Shown: in pieces, positions 52,701 to 61,151 of the stretch
Numbering within the stretch: the stretch's first letter is position 1
How the letters are laid out: each line of letters opens with the position of its first letter
Origin: Mactromeris polynyma
Taxonomy: Eukaryota; Mollusca; Bivalvia; Venerida; Mactridae
NCBI GenBank assembly: GCA_032209605.1
Contig: JASFXZ010000093.1
Span: forward strand, 124,001 to 188,000
Length of the DNA stretch: 64,000 nt
Reading direction: 5' to 3'
Notes under the pieces: generated by a model
What the model saw: the letters and a program-made list of their open reading frames with translations, nothing else
The model's database searches: none
What the model was told of the DNA's origin: nothing
Translations under genes and position numbers: made by a program

Positions 52701-54616
52701 CTGTTTATGCCCTGCAACAGATGAAATGGTAGGCAACCGGAAACCAGCTGAAAACTTGATCCAGTATAGGTCCATCGCTCTCACTATGAAAATGCATTTT
52801 CATCGTCATTATCATGCCAATCTAATTGTTAGTAATAAATAATTCACGAAAGTATCCGTCAGCACACAGTGAAAGATAATTGTGATGCCTGTGCTTTCAA
52901 ATTTCAATACATTTTTAATGCTTACATTAATATGATAAAGATTGAAGCGGTTGTTGTAAGAACAAATAATTGATGACCACCATTTGCCTGCCAGTTGATG
53001 AATCAGCAAAACTGATAGGACAAACACTTTATATGAACAGTTTAAAACAGTGAAAGACAGGCAACATGTAATGGGGATAAGACATCAACAAAGACTTGTC
53101 GAGCCAAACAAAGACCTTTGAAGATCTACAATTAGTATAATGACTCAATTACAAAAAAAATACACATGATAGGTTGTCAAATCGTTATTCCAACAAGACA
53201 ACCTCCTCAGATTACGTTACAATCAGATGAACAGACCTGTGTGATATCATCCTATATGGTTGAATTTCATCAATAAAAAATATATTTGTGATATAATATA
53301 CTGCAGATTTACATTGAAAGAAAAATACACAAAAACATTATAGGTTCCTTGTATTGTGATTTAAATACAGAAAGTTTTTTCAACATGTGTTCTTGTTTCC
53401 ATACATCATATATCTGCAACCTACCCCTATGTTGAATCTTTGTGGTGTCACTCAATACTTAGTGTGGATGTTTATAGAACATTGTAATAACAGAATGAAT
53501 CTTTGTGGTGTCACTCAATACTTAGTGTGGATGTTTATAGAAAATTGTAATAACCGAATGAATCTTTGTGGTGTCACTCAATACTTAGTGTGGATGTTTA
53601 TAGAACATTGTAATAACCGAATGAATCTTTGTGGTGTCACTCAATACTTAGTGTGGATGTTTATAGAACATTGTAATAACCGAATGAATCTTTGTGGTGT
53701 CACTCAATACTTTGTGTGGATGTTTATAGAACATTGTAATAACCGAATGAATCTTTGTGGTGTCACTCAATACTTCGTGTGGATGTTTATAGAACATTGT
53801 AATAACAGAATGAATCTTTGTGGTGTCACTCAATACTTCGTGTGGATGTTTATAGAACATTGTAATAACAGAATGAATCTTGTAAACCCGTAACTTGATA
53901 ATACCAACATTAATTCCAAGAATGATACAAAGAATCCACCTGGGACGCTGGTAGAGCTGTCATTGACTTGGCAAAATGCATATCGATGATATCAATATAC
54001 CGATGATATCAATATACCGATGATACATCGAAGTATCAAGTATTTTTAACTAAAATACCATTTACATACTTGCAGTTCATGATGTATTGTCACTACAAGT
54101 CATGTCTTTTACCTGCTTATAAATGTATTACTTTGACAGTATTGGTTTCACAATTCTGAAGTATGTGTGTTTTTTGCAAAACATATTTTAAAAATACGAA
54201 TATTCTTCAGTTATTTTCCTTGGACACATTTGATAGGTACAGGAAGTTTTAGACAGCGCACCAGGGTGAATTTACAACATTTTCCTGCATGTATTTATTT
54301 TTCATAAGTATCGATTTTTAAAATATGAATTTATAATCAATCAACTGTAAAATATCAATGATACATCATTATGGTTTCTATCAATGACAACTGTAGAGGC
54401 TGGTAACTCCAAAGTGTACCAAAGTTAGTGAAGAGATCAATTGATAGAGGAAAAACAACACACGACTGTTTGAAACTGTACTAATACTATATCGTTTTTT
54501 ACATCAAAGTGAAAAGGGACTAGCTAGAACGTGTCAATACAAACCTTAAGCACTGAGTCCGGCAACTTGAGCTGACCACTTTGTATTTTACGCAGACGAT
54601 CACCTTTTGGATCCAT
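6871..54616 (-). CDS. GPATCH8-like: GPATCH8/ZNF804-family zinc-finger SR-related nuclear protein, spliced CDS of six exons
   Basis: The coding parts are 54616-54545, 30804-30711, 28691-28417, 27684-27544, 12111-12035 and 10789-6871. Exon junction phases are 0, 1, 0, 0 and 2, every intron is GT-AG, and the joined frame is open for 1525 residues (human GPATCH8 is about 1500). Domain order: short basic N terminus (1-55), IPLP repeats (56-147), C2H2 finger (C170, C173, H186, H192), a VSFSF-K motif (about 226), a W-P-x-E / S-C-N-P-L-x-F-D-F block (about 333-360), Lys blocks (about 409-583), RS domain (about 843-993), G-F-I-G-P-K motif (about 1100), Pro/Gly-rich stretch (about 1109-1216), a conserved basic helix (about 1281-1309) and Gln-rich tail (about 1453-1491). 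The W-P-x-E/SCNPL, GPK and basic-helix blocks match vertebrate GPATCH8, and the first also matches ZNF804A, from my knowledge of those families. RS and Lys-rich content suggests a nuclear-speckle or splicing role, which is inference. No G-patch was found, so orthology is likely but the N terminus is unusual. Confidence 0.82.
10790..12034 (-). other. Intron 5 of the GPATCH8-like gene
   Basis: A GT-AG intron of 1245 bp. Most of it (11068-11903) is a transposable element with a second element inserted into it, described separately. The rest shows no coding signal. Confidence 0.75.
11068..11903. mobile_element. Inverted-repeat element interrupted by a second repeat
   Basis: The ends are inverted copies of TTTTGCCCCAGGGGGAAG (left, 11068) and its near-perfect complement (right, to 11903), 25 bp with one mismatch. 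Comparison with 3346-3613 shows that about 11215-11770 is extra sequence. That insert carries TATCGCTCACCTGAGTA, also found at 39009-39607, so it is a second element inside the first. A 28-bp direct duplication (TCTCCCGAAATCGTTTGGTG and on) lies near 11782-11840. Confidence 0.75.
12035..12111 (-). CDS. GPATCH8-like: Coding exon 5, short linker between finger and C-terminal region
   Basis: This 77-bp exon lies between a strong acceptor (TTTTTTTCAG at 12112) and a donor AAAG|GTGAAT at 12034. It enters in phase 0 and leaves AG, which with C at 10789 makes Ser. It encodes 25 residues starting AIKSDLPDVI. Without it, splicing exon 4 straight to the last exon would give a stop at the second codon, so it is needed to keep the frame. 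It is too short for a homology claim, but its phases fit both neighbours exactly. Confidence 0.75.
12602..12796. mobile_element. MITE with TACAGTMAAACC ends
   Basis: Left TACAGTAAAACCCGGGAG and the inverted right end (TACAGTCAAACCTGGG when read outwards-in) give about 30 bp of imperfect inverted repeat including TTTAATGSCCA-like sequence. Non-coding. Confidence 0.7.
14297..14335. repeat. Fragment of the CTCACCTGAG-ended bivalve-type repeat
   Basis: CACAGAAGGCCTGTATCGCT matches the left end of the repeat at 39009. The rest of that element is not obvious here. Confidence 0.45.
14645..14895 (-). mobile_element. tRNA-derived SINE
   Basis: Read on the minus strand from about 14895, it has an A-box-like TTAGCCATGTGG followed about 40 bp later by a B-box GGTTCAAATCCC, then an unrelated tail. 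Internal Pol III promoter boxes with a non-tRNA tail are the mark of a SINE. The cloverleaf is too imperfect for a working tRNA. Confidence 0.65.
16207..16222. repeat. Poly-C run
   Basis: A homopolymer of about 16-17 C. Similar runs occur near 3588, 26477 (G) and 62202. Confidence 0.9.
16440..16560 (-). mobile_element. tRNA-derived SINE (ACTTCACAATCCC-tail family, copy 1)
   Basis: The minus strand carries GAGGCATAGTGGTT (A-box-like) and GAGTTCGAATCCCACC (B-box), then a tail with AAACTTCACAATCCC. The same tail is seen at 36700-36830 and, diverged, at 51505-51605. Confidence 0.65.
17585..17780. mobile_element. MITE with TACAGTAAAAC ends
   Basis: The left end TACAGTAAAACCCC and the right end TTTTACTGTA are inverted, and AAGACCACC motifs near both ends extend the similarity. 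Internal direct repeats of TCAATATGAAGACTACC. Non-coding. Confidence 0.7.
21976..22223. mobile_element. Foldback MITE with about 50-bp inverted ends
   Basis: TATATGAGCGCC, then a block with TTTCCAACCTCTT and AAGTGACGTCA, is repeated in inverted orientation at the right end. Three TGACGTCA/TGACGTCAC sites lie in or near the arms. The ends and flanks are TA-rich, consistent with a TA target duplication. Non-coding. Confidence 0.8.
25498..25600. repeat. GAT-rich microsatellite
   Basis: Imperfect (GAT)n runs. They seed a short Met/Val-rich open frame at 25550-25780 that has no other support. Confidence 0.8.
27544..27684 (-). CDS. GPATCH8-like: Coding exon 4, single C2H2 (U1/matrin-like) zinc finger
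   Basis: The exon is exactly 47 codons, phase 0 at both ends, with acceptor TTCCAG at 27685 and donor CAG|GTATGC at 27543. It encodes a C-x2-C-x12-H-x5-H finger with ligands C170, C173, H186 and H192, an aromatic at F177 and the sequence E-Y-D-x-H before the first His. This spacing is that of U1-type and matrin-type fingers. The GPATCH8/ZNF804 finger has the same spacing and an E-F-D-x-H element at the same place, so it is probably homologous though diverged. The residues before it (ending LEPRGDE) are not recognised. Family fingers are thought to bind RNA or protein; no partner can be read from the sequence. Confidence 0.85.
27685..28416 (-). other. Intron 3 of the GPATCH8-like gene
   Basis: A 732-bp intron, GTAAGT to TTCCAG, phase 0. 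Nothing else is seen in it. Confidence 0.8.
28417..28691 (-). CDS. GPATCH8-like: Coding exon 3, repeated IPLP motifs
   Basis: The acceptor (ATTTCAG) lies at 28692 and a perfect consensus donor AAG|GTAAGT at 28416. The exon encodes residues 56-147. From about residue 80 it is built of short acidic repeats around the core D/E/N-I-P-L-P: six IPLP and one KPLP, spaced by Ser/Pro/Asp linkers. The same DIPLP core appears twice more in the last exon, which supports the two belonging to one protein. The open frame runs on past the donor to a TAA, but the GTAAGT site is far stronger than any later GT. The regular motif suggests a multivalent binding segment; the partner is unknown. Confidence 0.8.
28692..30710 (-). 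other. Intron 2 of the GPATCH8-like gene
   Basis: A 2.0-kb intron, GTACAG to ATTTCAG, phase 1. It is plain AT-rich sequence; no repeat family or exon was recognised. Confidence 0.75.
30711..30804 (-). CDS. GPATCH8-like: Coding exon 2, Gly/Pro-rich linker
   Basis: The exon is bounded by an acceptor (TTTCAG) at 30805 and a donor GAAG|GTACAG at 30710. It enters in phase 0, encodes 31 residues beginning SNSIVLTTEK with a four-glycine run and a PRPRP stretch, and leaves one base (G) that joins AC of the next exon to make Asp. It has no stop in the used frame. No domain is recognised and the segment is predicted disordered from composition. The phase match on both sides is the main support. Confidence 0.7.
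31862..32197. mobile_element. Dispersed repeat with inverted CTCTAGAA ends
   Basis: GAGCTCTAGAAAT at the left faces ATTCTAGAGCCCT at the right, and GGACAAGTC motifs recur four times inside. Boundaries are approximate. The left flank carries TACAGTCAAAC, like the MITEs in this window. Confidence 0.4.
32715..33740. repeat. Satellite-like array, 46-bp unit, 23 copies
   Basis: The unit begins AAGGTAACCTACTAGCCCAA and continues through GCCCAGGGCAAGTCACATCA. Variants with CAGGCAAGTGACACTTCAGC form a second unit type. An identical stretch of about 85 bp at 33291 and 33662 shows a higher-order period of 371 bp. The outermost units match the dispersed repeat that follows the array. Confidence 0.95.
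33735..34022. repeat. Dispersed repeat flanking and parental to the 46-bp array
   Basis: It shares TGAAGCCCRGGGCAAGT at the start and a related end (GAGGCAAAACCTG / AAGGCAAAGCCTG) with 50227-50531, with similar spacing and order of blocks between. Its first 46 bp are the array unit. Confidence 0.7.
36700..36830 (-). mobile_element. tRNA-derived SINE (ACTTCACAATCCC-tail family, copy 2)
   Basis: The minus strand has GAGGTAGAGTGAGG, GAGTTCAAATC (B-box) and the tail AAACTTCACAATCCC. Confidence 0.6.
39009..39607. mobile_element. Bivalve-type dispersed element with CTCACCTGAG inverted ends
   Basis: The left end GTATCGCTCACCTGAGTA and the right end TGCTCAGGTGAGCTAATGA are inverted. The interior has repeated modules (GACCTAGTTTTCAA, ACCAAGTKMCC, CATGTTTCAT). 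Related sequence is inserted at 11215-11770. It has no transposase frame, so it is non-autonomous. Confidence 0.7.
42669..42844. mobile_element. MITE with TACAGTCGA ends (copy 2 of family)
   Basis: TACAGTCGATTCTC and the inverted GTTCGACTGTA bound 176 bp. Interior blocks match 2236-2387. Confidence 0.8.
46074..46250 (+). mobile_element. tRNA-derived SINE-like unit
   Basis: The plus strand has ACTAGCTCTGG (A-box-like) and GGTTTCGAATCCC (B-box) about 40 bp apart, followed by an unrelated tail. It may belong to a different family from the others. Confidence 0.45.
46450..46860 (-). promoter_or_regulatory. Candidate internal (alternative) promoter in intron 1
   Basis: In minus-strand order there is an inverted repeat of nuclear-receptor half-sites (GGTCAC, 6-bp gap, GTGACC; about 46794-46811), a perfect CCAAT box AGCCAATCA (about 46778-46786), a YY1-like AATATGGCTGC (about 46642-46652) and an ETS/GABP-like ACCGGAAGC (about 46541-46549). 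A possible donor TTTT|GTAAGG follows near 46465. Clustering of CCAAT, YY1 and ETS sites in the right order is typical of housekeeping starts. A transcript from here would lack exon 1; its first coding ATG is not obvious before exon 3. Confidence 0.3.
46996..47056. mobile_element. Small hairpin element
   Basis: GAAACCCCTTTAAA and TTTAAAGGGGTTTC face each other across about 30 bp. A further AAGGGGTTTT lies just after it. Confidence 0.55.
49317..49505. repeat. Dispersed repeat, copy 1
   Basis: Shares CCTTGAGATTCAGC, TAGTGGAACCC and a GACCC(T)TTTGWCCCC-type start with 56803-56950. Confidence 0.65.
50227..50531. repeat. Dispersed repeat, second copy of the 46-bp array parent
   Basis: Same block order as 33735-34022 but with only one 46-bp-like unit at its start, so it is a copy without the tandem expansion. 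Confidence 0.7.
51505..51605 (-). mobile_element. Diverged tRNA-derived SINE (copy 3)
   Basis: The minus strand has GGTAGATTGCTCGACTC, GGGAGTTTGAGC (degenerate B-box) and the tail AACTTCACAAGTCC. Confidence 0.45.
52062..52255. mobile_element. MITE with about 40-bp inverted ends
   Basis: The left arm (TAGGCCATCCATAAAA, TTTGTTTGCAGTTACGCGAC) matches the right arm inverted with few mismatches. Flanking TTA/TA is consistent with a target duplication. Non-coding. Confidence 0.8.
53433..53879 (+). repeat. 63-bp tandem array, seven copies, with a continuous 168-codon open frame
   Basis: The period equals 21 codons (repeat peptide starting MNLCGVTQYL). Units differ at a few sites: AGA/CGA (both Arg), TTT/TTC (both Phe), TTA/TTT (Leu/Phe) and CAT/AAT (His/Asn). 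The open frame 53387-53893 starts 46 bp before the array and ends just after it. The opposite strand is also open. Because the period is divisible by three, openness is expected without selection, and I treat it as a minisatellite in an intron. Confidence 0.9.
53983..54030. repeat. 17-bp tandem repeat, about three copies
   Basis: Unit CGATGATATCAATATAC, the last copy partial. Confidence 0.85.
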
Positions 54617-54629
54617 CTTCAATCAAGTT
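54545..54629 (-). CDS. GPATCH8-like: First coding exon (start codon at 54616-54614)
   Basis: A pyrimidine-rich acceptor (TTTTTTTCAG) ends at 54630, so this is not the first transcribed exon and the 5' UTR begins further upstream. The exon holds 13 nt of UTR and then ATG at 54616. An in-frame TGA lies nine bases before the ATG, which fixes this ATG as the start for transcripts using the exon. It encodes 24 residues starting MDPKGDRLRK, basic and without a recognised domain. The donor at 54544 reads AAG|GTTTGT and leaves phase 0. The link to exon 2 across 23.7 kb rests on phase and on the lack of a better partner, so it is less certain than the downstream joins. Confidence 0.6.
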
Positions 54630-56802
54630 CTGAAAAAAATCATTTATTAAATCAATAATTTATTACACAACCAGTAAATAAAATATGTTGCCAAAATAAG
54701 GCTCTGAGCATAATATGCAGACATTATGAGCTCATTTGCTTAAACCCTAACTCAAGGTATCAGTGTCTTAATCTTAACATTGTTGAAGACCTACTGACAC
54801 ACTGGATTACCCTTCAAGACATATATGTAGAGCAAAACATTACACAGTTCATTGTGTATGTATGTTTATCTTGTGTCATTAATCACGAGGATCCTAGAGA
54901 AGACAAGCATCTCCATTTTCATCTTACAAGGAATAGAGCTGCAAACACATGAACTTCACCAGTAGTTTTACCTGCGATTCTATAAACATAATCCAACCCG
55001 TAACATAGAAACCATTCCTAGATAATTCCAAACACCAAGACAAGCACTAGAAGAGAGAGAATAAGTTGCAAAAGACCAAATAGCCACTGGCTGTTTAAAG
55101 TCTGATCTAGCAATTGAAATTTGTCCAAATTGTCTCAAAATAAAACATTGCACAAGCTTATCAATTCTTTCACTCATTTATCTAAGCAGGCTCCAAACTA
55201 GCATCAGGAAAGAAAACACTCTTTAGATCAGCAAATTAATAATCCGCCACTGTTCATGTTCACTAATTATTTTTCCATCACATGTTCATGCATCAAAAAT
55301 TAACAGCACAGGTACATTGAGTAGTACATTGAGTACCAGGAAACCATATCAAGCATGGTAAGGAGGTACGAATTTCATTTTTGGATAGTAAAACACCATA
55401 CACAGCTGTCCAGTAACTAACAGACAATGGCATTTTTTCTCGGGAATGTTAAACACCATTCTTGTGTACATGTACTATTTCTAAAGAAATAATTGACAAC
55501 ACGATTACTGTAGTTGGCACAACAATCGCTACTTGGCTAATACACAACTACATACTGTATTGTTTTTAGTACTGAAGTGTCACTACAGTTCTCATTATAT
55601 TTTTTTAGGAGTTCAACCAAAGTAGAATCAAACATGTATTATGTGATGACAGAAGAATGAAATATGTAACATTTACAACAGTTTTAGGTGGTTGATGCAT
55701 GCTGAGTTGTAAGATGGATTAACCATGTATACTTCTTTTCAAAGTTCAGACTTCAGCTAATATTACAACCTATGAGTTTATGTCTTTATCATTGATTTTG
55801 TGTTGTGTATTACTGTACCTCCGGTGAACAATAATAGTTCTGTGATTGAGATTCTGAGACACACTGGCTTTGTAACCTCTAACAGACACAGCATCCAGAG
55901 GTACAAAATACCATGCTGTATACACATGACACCCTGATGATACCATCCAGTTACATGAACCTTACACCTAGCACTACCCTAACAATGCATAAGATAAGAT
56001 AGGGATCAGCAAGTAACTATTTCATGACTCTGGCAAGTCCATTTGAGGGCTCAAACAGACATTATTCTACACTGAAATGAAAGCCCAACCATTACCGCAT
56101 CATGCAGGCTTTTATCAATGGATATAGTGTACACTTATTGAATGGCTTTCGGGTCAATAATCAAATCTATAGCTTGAAGTACAATGAAGGATTTAGTGAA
56201 CTCCAATAATTGTAGTACTAAGATCATTATAAACACCACAATTGTCAGTCATTTTCCCCCTAAAATGTAAACTCAGAAAAATGGGGATATTCACCAATGG
56301 AAAAGTAAGTTTTTTCCCAATCCACTCATTACTTTCTTTTAAAGGAGCAAAGTGTCTGTGTAATTGGCAAGATGTGACTGTCATCCTATCTCAGTTTTCC
56401 TCACATTGATCTCGGACATGCTATACACCCAACAAGAGAGTATCATAAGTCCCAATCAATTTGCCACAGGGATTGCTTAGTCTGGCTACCATATTGTTGG
56501 CAGAAAATTATTGTCTTACACTCTATCATAAAGAATTTAAGACAAAACATACCAAAGAGAAGTGTGTACTGTGTCATAAGAAGACAATTACCAAACACCT
56601 TTATCATACCCGTGATCTATGTGAGTCTAAATAACCTATACTATAGAACAGTTATTTACACAATGAATGTAAAAGCAAACAATGGTCAGCCATACAGCAA
56701 AAAATACAAGACAAGCAGAAAATCTTCCAAATTCTTCACCTATCCCCGTACCAATAAACAGCATAACTATGAACATTCCAATGTATCTGAATTCTGATAA
56801 AA

Positions 56803-56950
56803 GAGGCCCTTTGACCCCTGCAATTTCCAAAAACTTGCGAAGGGTCAAGTTTTCTCTAAATTATAGGCATATTGGCTATAAAATGGTAAAATATGGGAAA
56901 AAAATATAAAAAAAACCTTGAGATTCAGCGTGTAGTGGAACCCATTAAGC
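56803..56950. repeat. Dispersed repeat, copy 2
   Basis: Matches 49317-49505 in its start, its CCTTGAGATTCAGC block and TAGTGGAACCC end. Confidence 0.65.
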
Positions 56951-57549
56951 AACTTTTATTTTTTCCTTTAACTTCAGCTAAGAAGTTTGAGTGTTCACCT
57001 ATGCCAGAATGTTTTCCTTGTTGGAGAAATCTGTATAAAATTGACACAAAATTGGTCACCAATAACACTTAACACAGCACTGTATACTGCATCATATTAT
57101 ACTTAATTTATTACTTATAATAACTATTTTAAACCAAAAAAATCATAGCTAATAATTTCAAACAATATCTGCTTCTAGTAGCTGCAATGGTCTATATTTG
57201 TAAGCTTCCTTTTCAGTTGTGACCAAATGATGACGTGCAATCATACACAGTCTAGACATTGCAATTATTGACATGAAGGATTACTAATATGCTATGATTC
57301 ACAATCATGAAAACTAGGGACATATCGCTATAATTATGTACTGTATATACATTGCTGTGCATACATGTATTTCTGTTTGAATTAAATATATTGGTTAGAA
57401 AAACAAACATTGATCTACAGATTTTAAATGCGGTTTTATTTTCATAAGATATTAAGTTAATCTAACCAACTTGTTATTTCATAAACTGACAATTTTTTGG
57501 AAGGTGGATTCAAGTCACATAAATAGCCAGGGTCAGACAGCGACTATAA

Positions 57550-57703
57550 GGGTATTTATCACTGACCTCTAAGTGTGACATTGAGCTTTAGATACAGGTC
57601 TTGCGCATAACACACCATCTCATCATGGTGATCACTTGTGCCGAGTATTTTGAAAATCCCCAATAAATGACAGTATAATACCCCAGACAAGATATTTAAG
57701 ACC
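57550..57703. repeat. Bivalve-type dispersed repeat (GTGACCTTGACC-like)
   Basis: CTCTAAGTGTGACATTGAGC, CAGGTCTTGCGCATAACACA and a GTGCC-AGT-TTTTGAAAATCCC stretch resemble a repeat common in bivalve genomes. The comparison is from memory. Confidence 0.45.
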
Positions 57704-57845
57704 GATTTTTGAGGTTTGACCTCAAAGTGTGACCTAGACCTTACAGACTCACACACACACACATACACTGATCTGATTTTTGAGGTTTGACCTCAAAGTG
57801 TGACCTAGACCTTACAGACTCACACACACACACATACACTGATCT
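57704..57845. repeat. 71-bp tandem duplication
   Basis: Two nearly identical copies beginning GATTTTTGAGGTTTGACCTC, each ending in a CA-repeat (ACACACACACATACACT). Confidence 0.93.
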
Positions 57846-59588
57846 GTCATTTTGGCGTTTGTGTTAGGCTCACCAAAAATCAACAGATGATCCTCATATA
57901 ATATTAGATCTATAAACAAGTGTCTGTGTACTGTTCATTTTTTCTGTGCAGTTGTCTAGGGACAGAGATCAGGGTCCGGGGTAAATCATTGAGGCCAGTG
58001 AGGTAACAGGGAACAGGAATTGTTGGTCTCACAATAACCTTCATTTCACAAATTTGTGCTATAAACAGGAAATCAGCTAAAAAGAGGAAATCGCACTTCA
58101 ATGAAAACCTCAGTGAAGGAACAAATAATCCTGGCACACAGAATGTAAACTGTTTAAATGTAAAATAGATGAATTCAAGATGACCTGTGAAACTTCTAAT
58201 GCTACTTATAATTATCATAAGTGACTCATACATACTGTACTACATGTATATCAACAGGACATTTGAATGGTCACATTTATCTTCAGGCCAGGTGCCTCAC
58301 TCTTCTTTGGGAAGGGGGAATTTCAAGCAAGCTAGGGGAGGTTTTGGACATCTTTCCAGTCAAGGTCAAACTGGTGTTGATATATATATTGATGTATGGA
58401 TGTATAACCCTCATACAGTTGCATACAGTGTAAACAAAACACAAAAATGTATTAGATATAATGTTCTCTTGTCAGAAATCGTTTTTTTCTAGTTAAAATA
58501 GTATGGGGGAGGGGGGGGCTCCAAAGGGGAAAACTGAATTTGAATGGAGGAAAAAAGATACTATTTTGCTGGGGAAATGGGTTGATATCTGTCCCCAACA
58601 ATGGAGGATCAAGCGCCCTGCAAGTAGAAGGATTGGCAAGGCATCACAGAATACAATTTCCTGATTACACCAGAACATAATTTCCTGACTCAAGCAGATA
58701 ACAATTTCCGGACTCAAACAGGAATCCAGGGCACAAGAATACAAGCTGGAAACCAGTGAATGCTGACCAGACAACAATCGAAAAATTCACATCACAAAGA
58801 TTTATTTAACAAGACAATTTACCATTCCCCGAAGATAAGAAAGCTTTCATTACCAGATGCTGGTTCGTGAATAATATATTAGAGAAGAGTTGAGCCCATA
58901 TAACCTGTACGTCAATGCTAGGATAGGCTCCATCAAACTTACCACATAATAAAAGAATACTGCCATTTTCAGAGAAACATTCCAATAATCAATTAACGCC
59001 AAAAAGAGAGAATGTTTCCCACTAAAATGATGCCAAGGAAGATGGTATTCATGAAAAATTCATCATACATACATCCTCTATGATCGTATATTAAACATTC
59101 GGTGTTCATATTTGACACATTTATTCCTCCTTATAGTCCTATGACAGCTCCAGTCCATTTGTTTATATTAACACCAAAAAAAAAATTGTTATAGTCCTGA
59201 ACTGGACAATGTTTAGTGATAGCATAACACAATATATTGCAATACGTTAGCAGTGCATTATGTATGACAATATATTGCTTCATTAACCTAAGATATGAGT
59301 CATGACTGTGGATTTTTTCAAAATCCAAACTTTACAAATGTGTTGCCAAAAAAACAAAAGCATTAGCTAAATTAATACAGTTATGAATATTATTTTAGGT
59401 TTTTACACGTAATTTAATATAACTATAAGGTTTTCATGACTACAAAGTAATTACCATAAACTAAACAGCTATCATTCTTTTTTCGTTTTTGACAAATATA
59501 AGCCTGCCAAGACTAGATAGATAAGTTCAATATATTTAAAATTTGTAGCTAGAATCCCTTCAAGCAGAAACAAGATGTTTGTAAAACA

Positions 59589-59959
59589 TTATGCCCCCCT
59601 GTGGCCTTGACCTTAGACCCCAAAATCAATAGGGTTCCTCTGCTACCCAAGGTGAATGTGTGGACCAAGTTCAGGTCTTTTTCTGTCCATTTTGGGAAAA
59701 AGACCCTGGATAAATTGGGAAAATTAGCGTCGCTGTCTTAGACGATTTTTCGTAGATGCTTCTGATTGGGAAAAAACCCTGTATATTTAGCTTTGGGAAC
59801 GGACCCGTGGAAACTATAGAAAAAGGCTTGAAGTTTGTGGTCAAGGGGAACTTGAGTTATTGATTGGAAAAGAAAAAGGTTACGGACCGACGGTCATACT
59901 GACCGACTGTCATACATGTGCAAACCAACATGCCTTCTCTTCTTCGAAAGTGGGCATAA
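59589..59959. mobile_element. Element with TTATGCCC / GGGCATAA ends
   Basis: Short inverted ends bound 371 bp that includes GGCCTTGACCTTAGACCCC and CTTCTCTTCTTCGAAAG. It resembles a non-autonomous repeat common in bivalve genomes (from memory). Non-coding. Confidence 0.55.
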
Positions 59960-61151
59960 AAATTATCACTACATTACGTATATTTTATATGGTGGTACAG
60001 TACAGTTTGGTTGCATATTGCAAAATACCTATATACTGGTAAATCTTGAACCCCTAATACATTTATGGACAAGAGCTGTCAGAGGGACAGTATATTCAAC
60101 AATTTGAAAAATTTGTCCACAAATGTAACTGAATCAGTGAATGAAACAGACTACACAATGTGCATTTTCTCAGGAAGTTCTGTTGAATTCCAGCACTTGC
60201 TGAGAAAAAGTGCACACAAAAATTTACATTGAAAAATCAATAAAGGAACATAACTCTGTGGCATCTCCCAAACAAATTAATATAGCTCCATGTCTGTAGA
60301 ATGTTGACTATTTTCTGAATAGTAATGCATCATAGAGATCTAATTTCTAAAGTCTAAATCACAGCTGATAGAGAAGTGCTGAAATAAATTTGTATGAACA
60401 ACTGTTACATCATCAAATGTTGTTTGGAAATTAACAGGTAAGGTGGTTGATGTGACACAAATCAGATCTTTTTATAACAATATGCTAAATTTTAATAGAA
60501 ACTTTATTACCATTCAAATGAAAACTTGACCATCTTGAAAATCCGAGCTTCAAATTCTTCAATTTCCAGCAAAATGTCTGAAAAAATATAAATTTTGGTT
60601 TAATAATGAAATGGCCATGCATAAAATAGGCATGACATGCTTATACACATAATGGGCAATCATTATACTTTTTCATCTCAGGTAAGATCAAGTCTGATGA
60701 AACAACCAATGTCATGACAGGTCTCTGACACAGTCACATACCACATTATAAATTAAGACACAAGGTCTTCATCGTAGCCTAAATCAAAAGAAGCATCTAT
60801 TGGCTAAAAGATGCACATGTATATTATTTTACTTCTCCACATATTGGAAGTATGTCATTTAATTTCATTCATATACTTTATATATCACATTAAATATCTT
60901 GCAACAACCTAATTCATCCTCTGTATGCTTTCAGACTGCCCTGGACAGTTTTAGTAATCTGCGAAAATATGTTCAAGAAAAATCTGGTCAACCGTGGATA
61001 GGGATGAATAGAACACTGCAGTAATTAATTGGTTTGTGCGACTTTATTTTAAAAGCAATATAGAATATGACAAACTACAGTCAAGACATTGTTGCTTTCA
61101 ATCAGTTTGGTCCTCTCCGGATTACCTGCTCCTGACGGATACTAGTAAGTT

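Larger units (their letters stand above)
30805..54544 (-). other. Intron 1 between first two coding exons (23.7 kb)
   Basis: It holds a repeat with CTCTAGA ends (31862-32197), the 46-bp array and its parent repeat (32715-34022), SINEs (36700-36830, 46074-46250, 51505-51605), MITEs (42669-42844, 46996-47056, 52062-52255), a CTCACCTGAG-ended element (39009-39607), dispersed repeats (49317-49505, 50227-50531), a promoter-like patch (46450-46860) and a 63-bp array (53433-53879). An unrecognised extra exon is possible. No G-patch-coding exon was seen by eye. Confidence 0.55.

Noticed and set aside
30805..54544. Search for a G-patch exon in intron 1
   Set aside because: No frame with the glycine-rich G-patch signature and splice sites was seen by eye; a profile search would be decisive.
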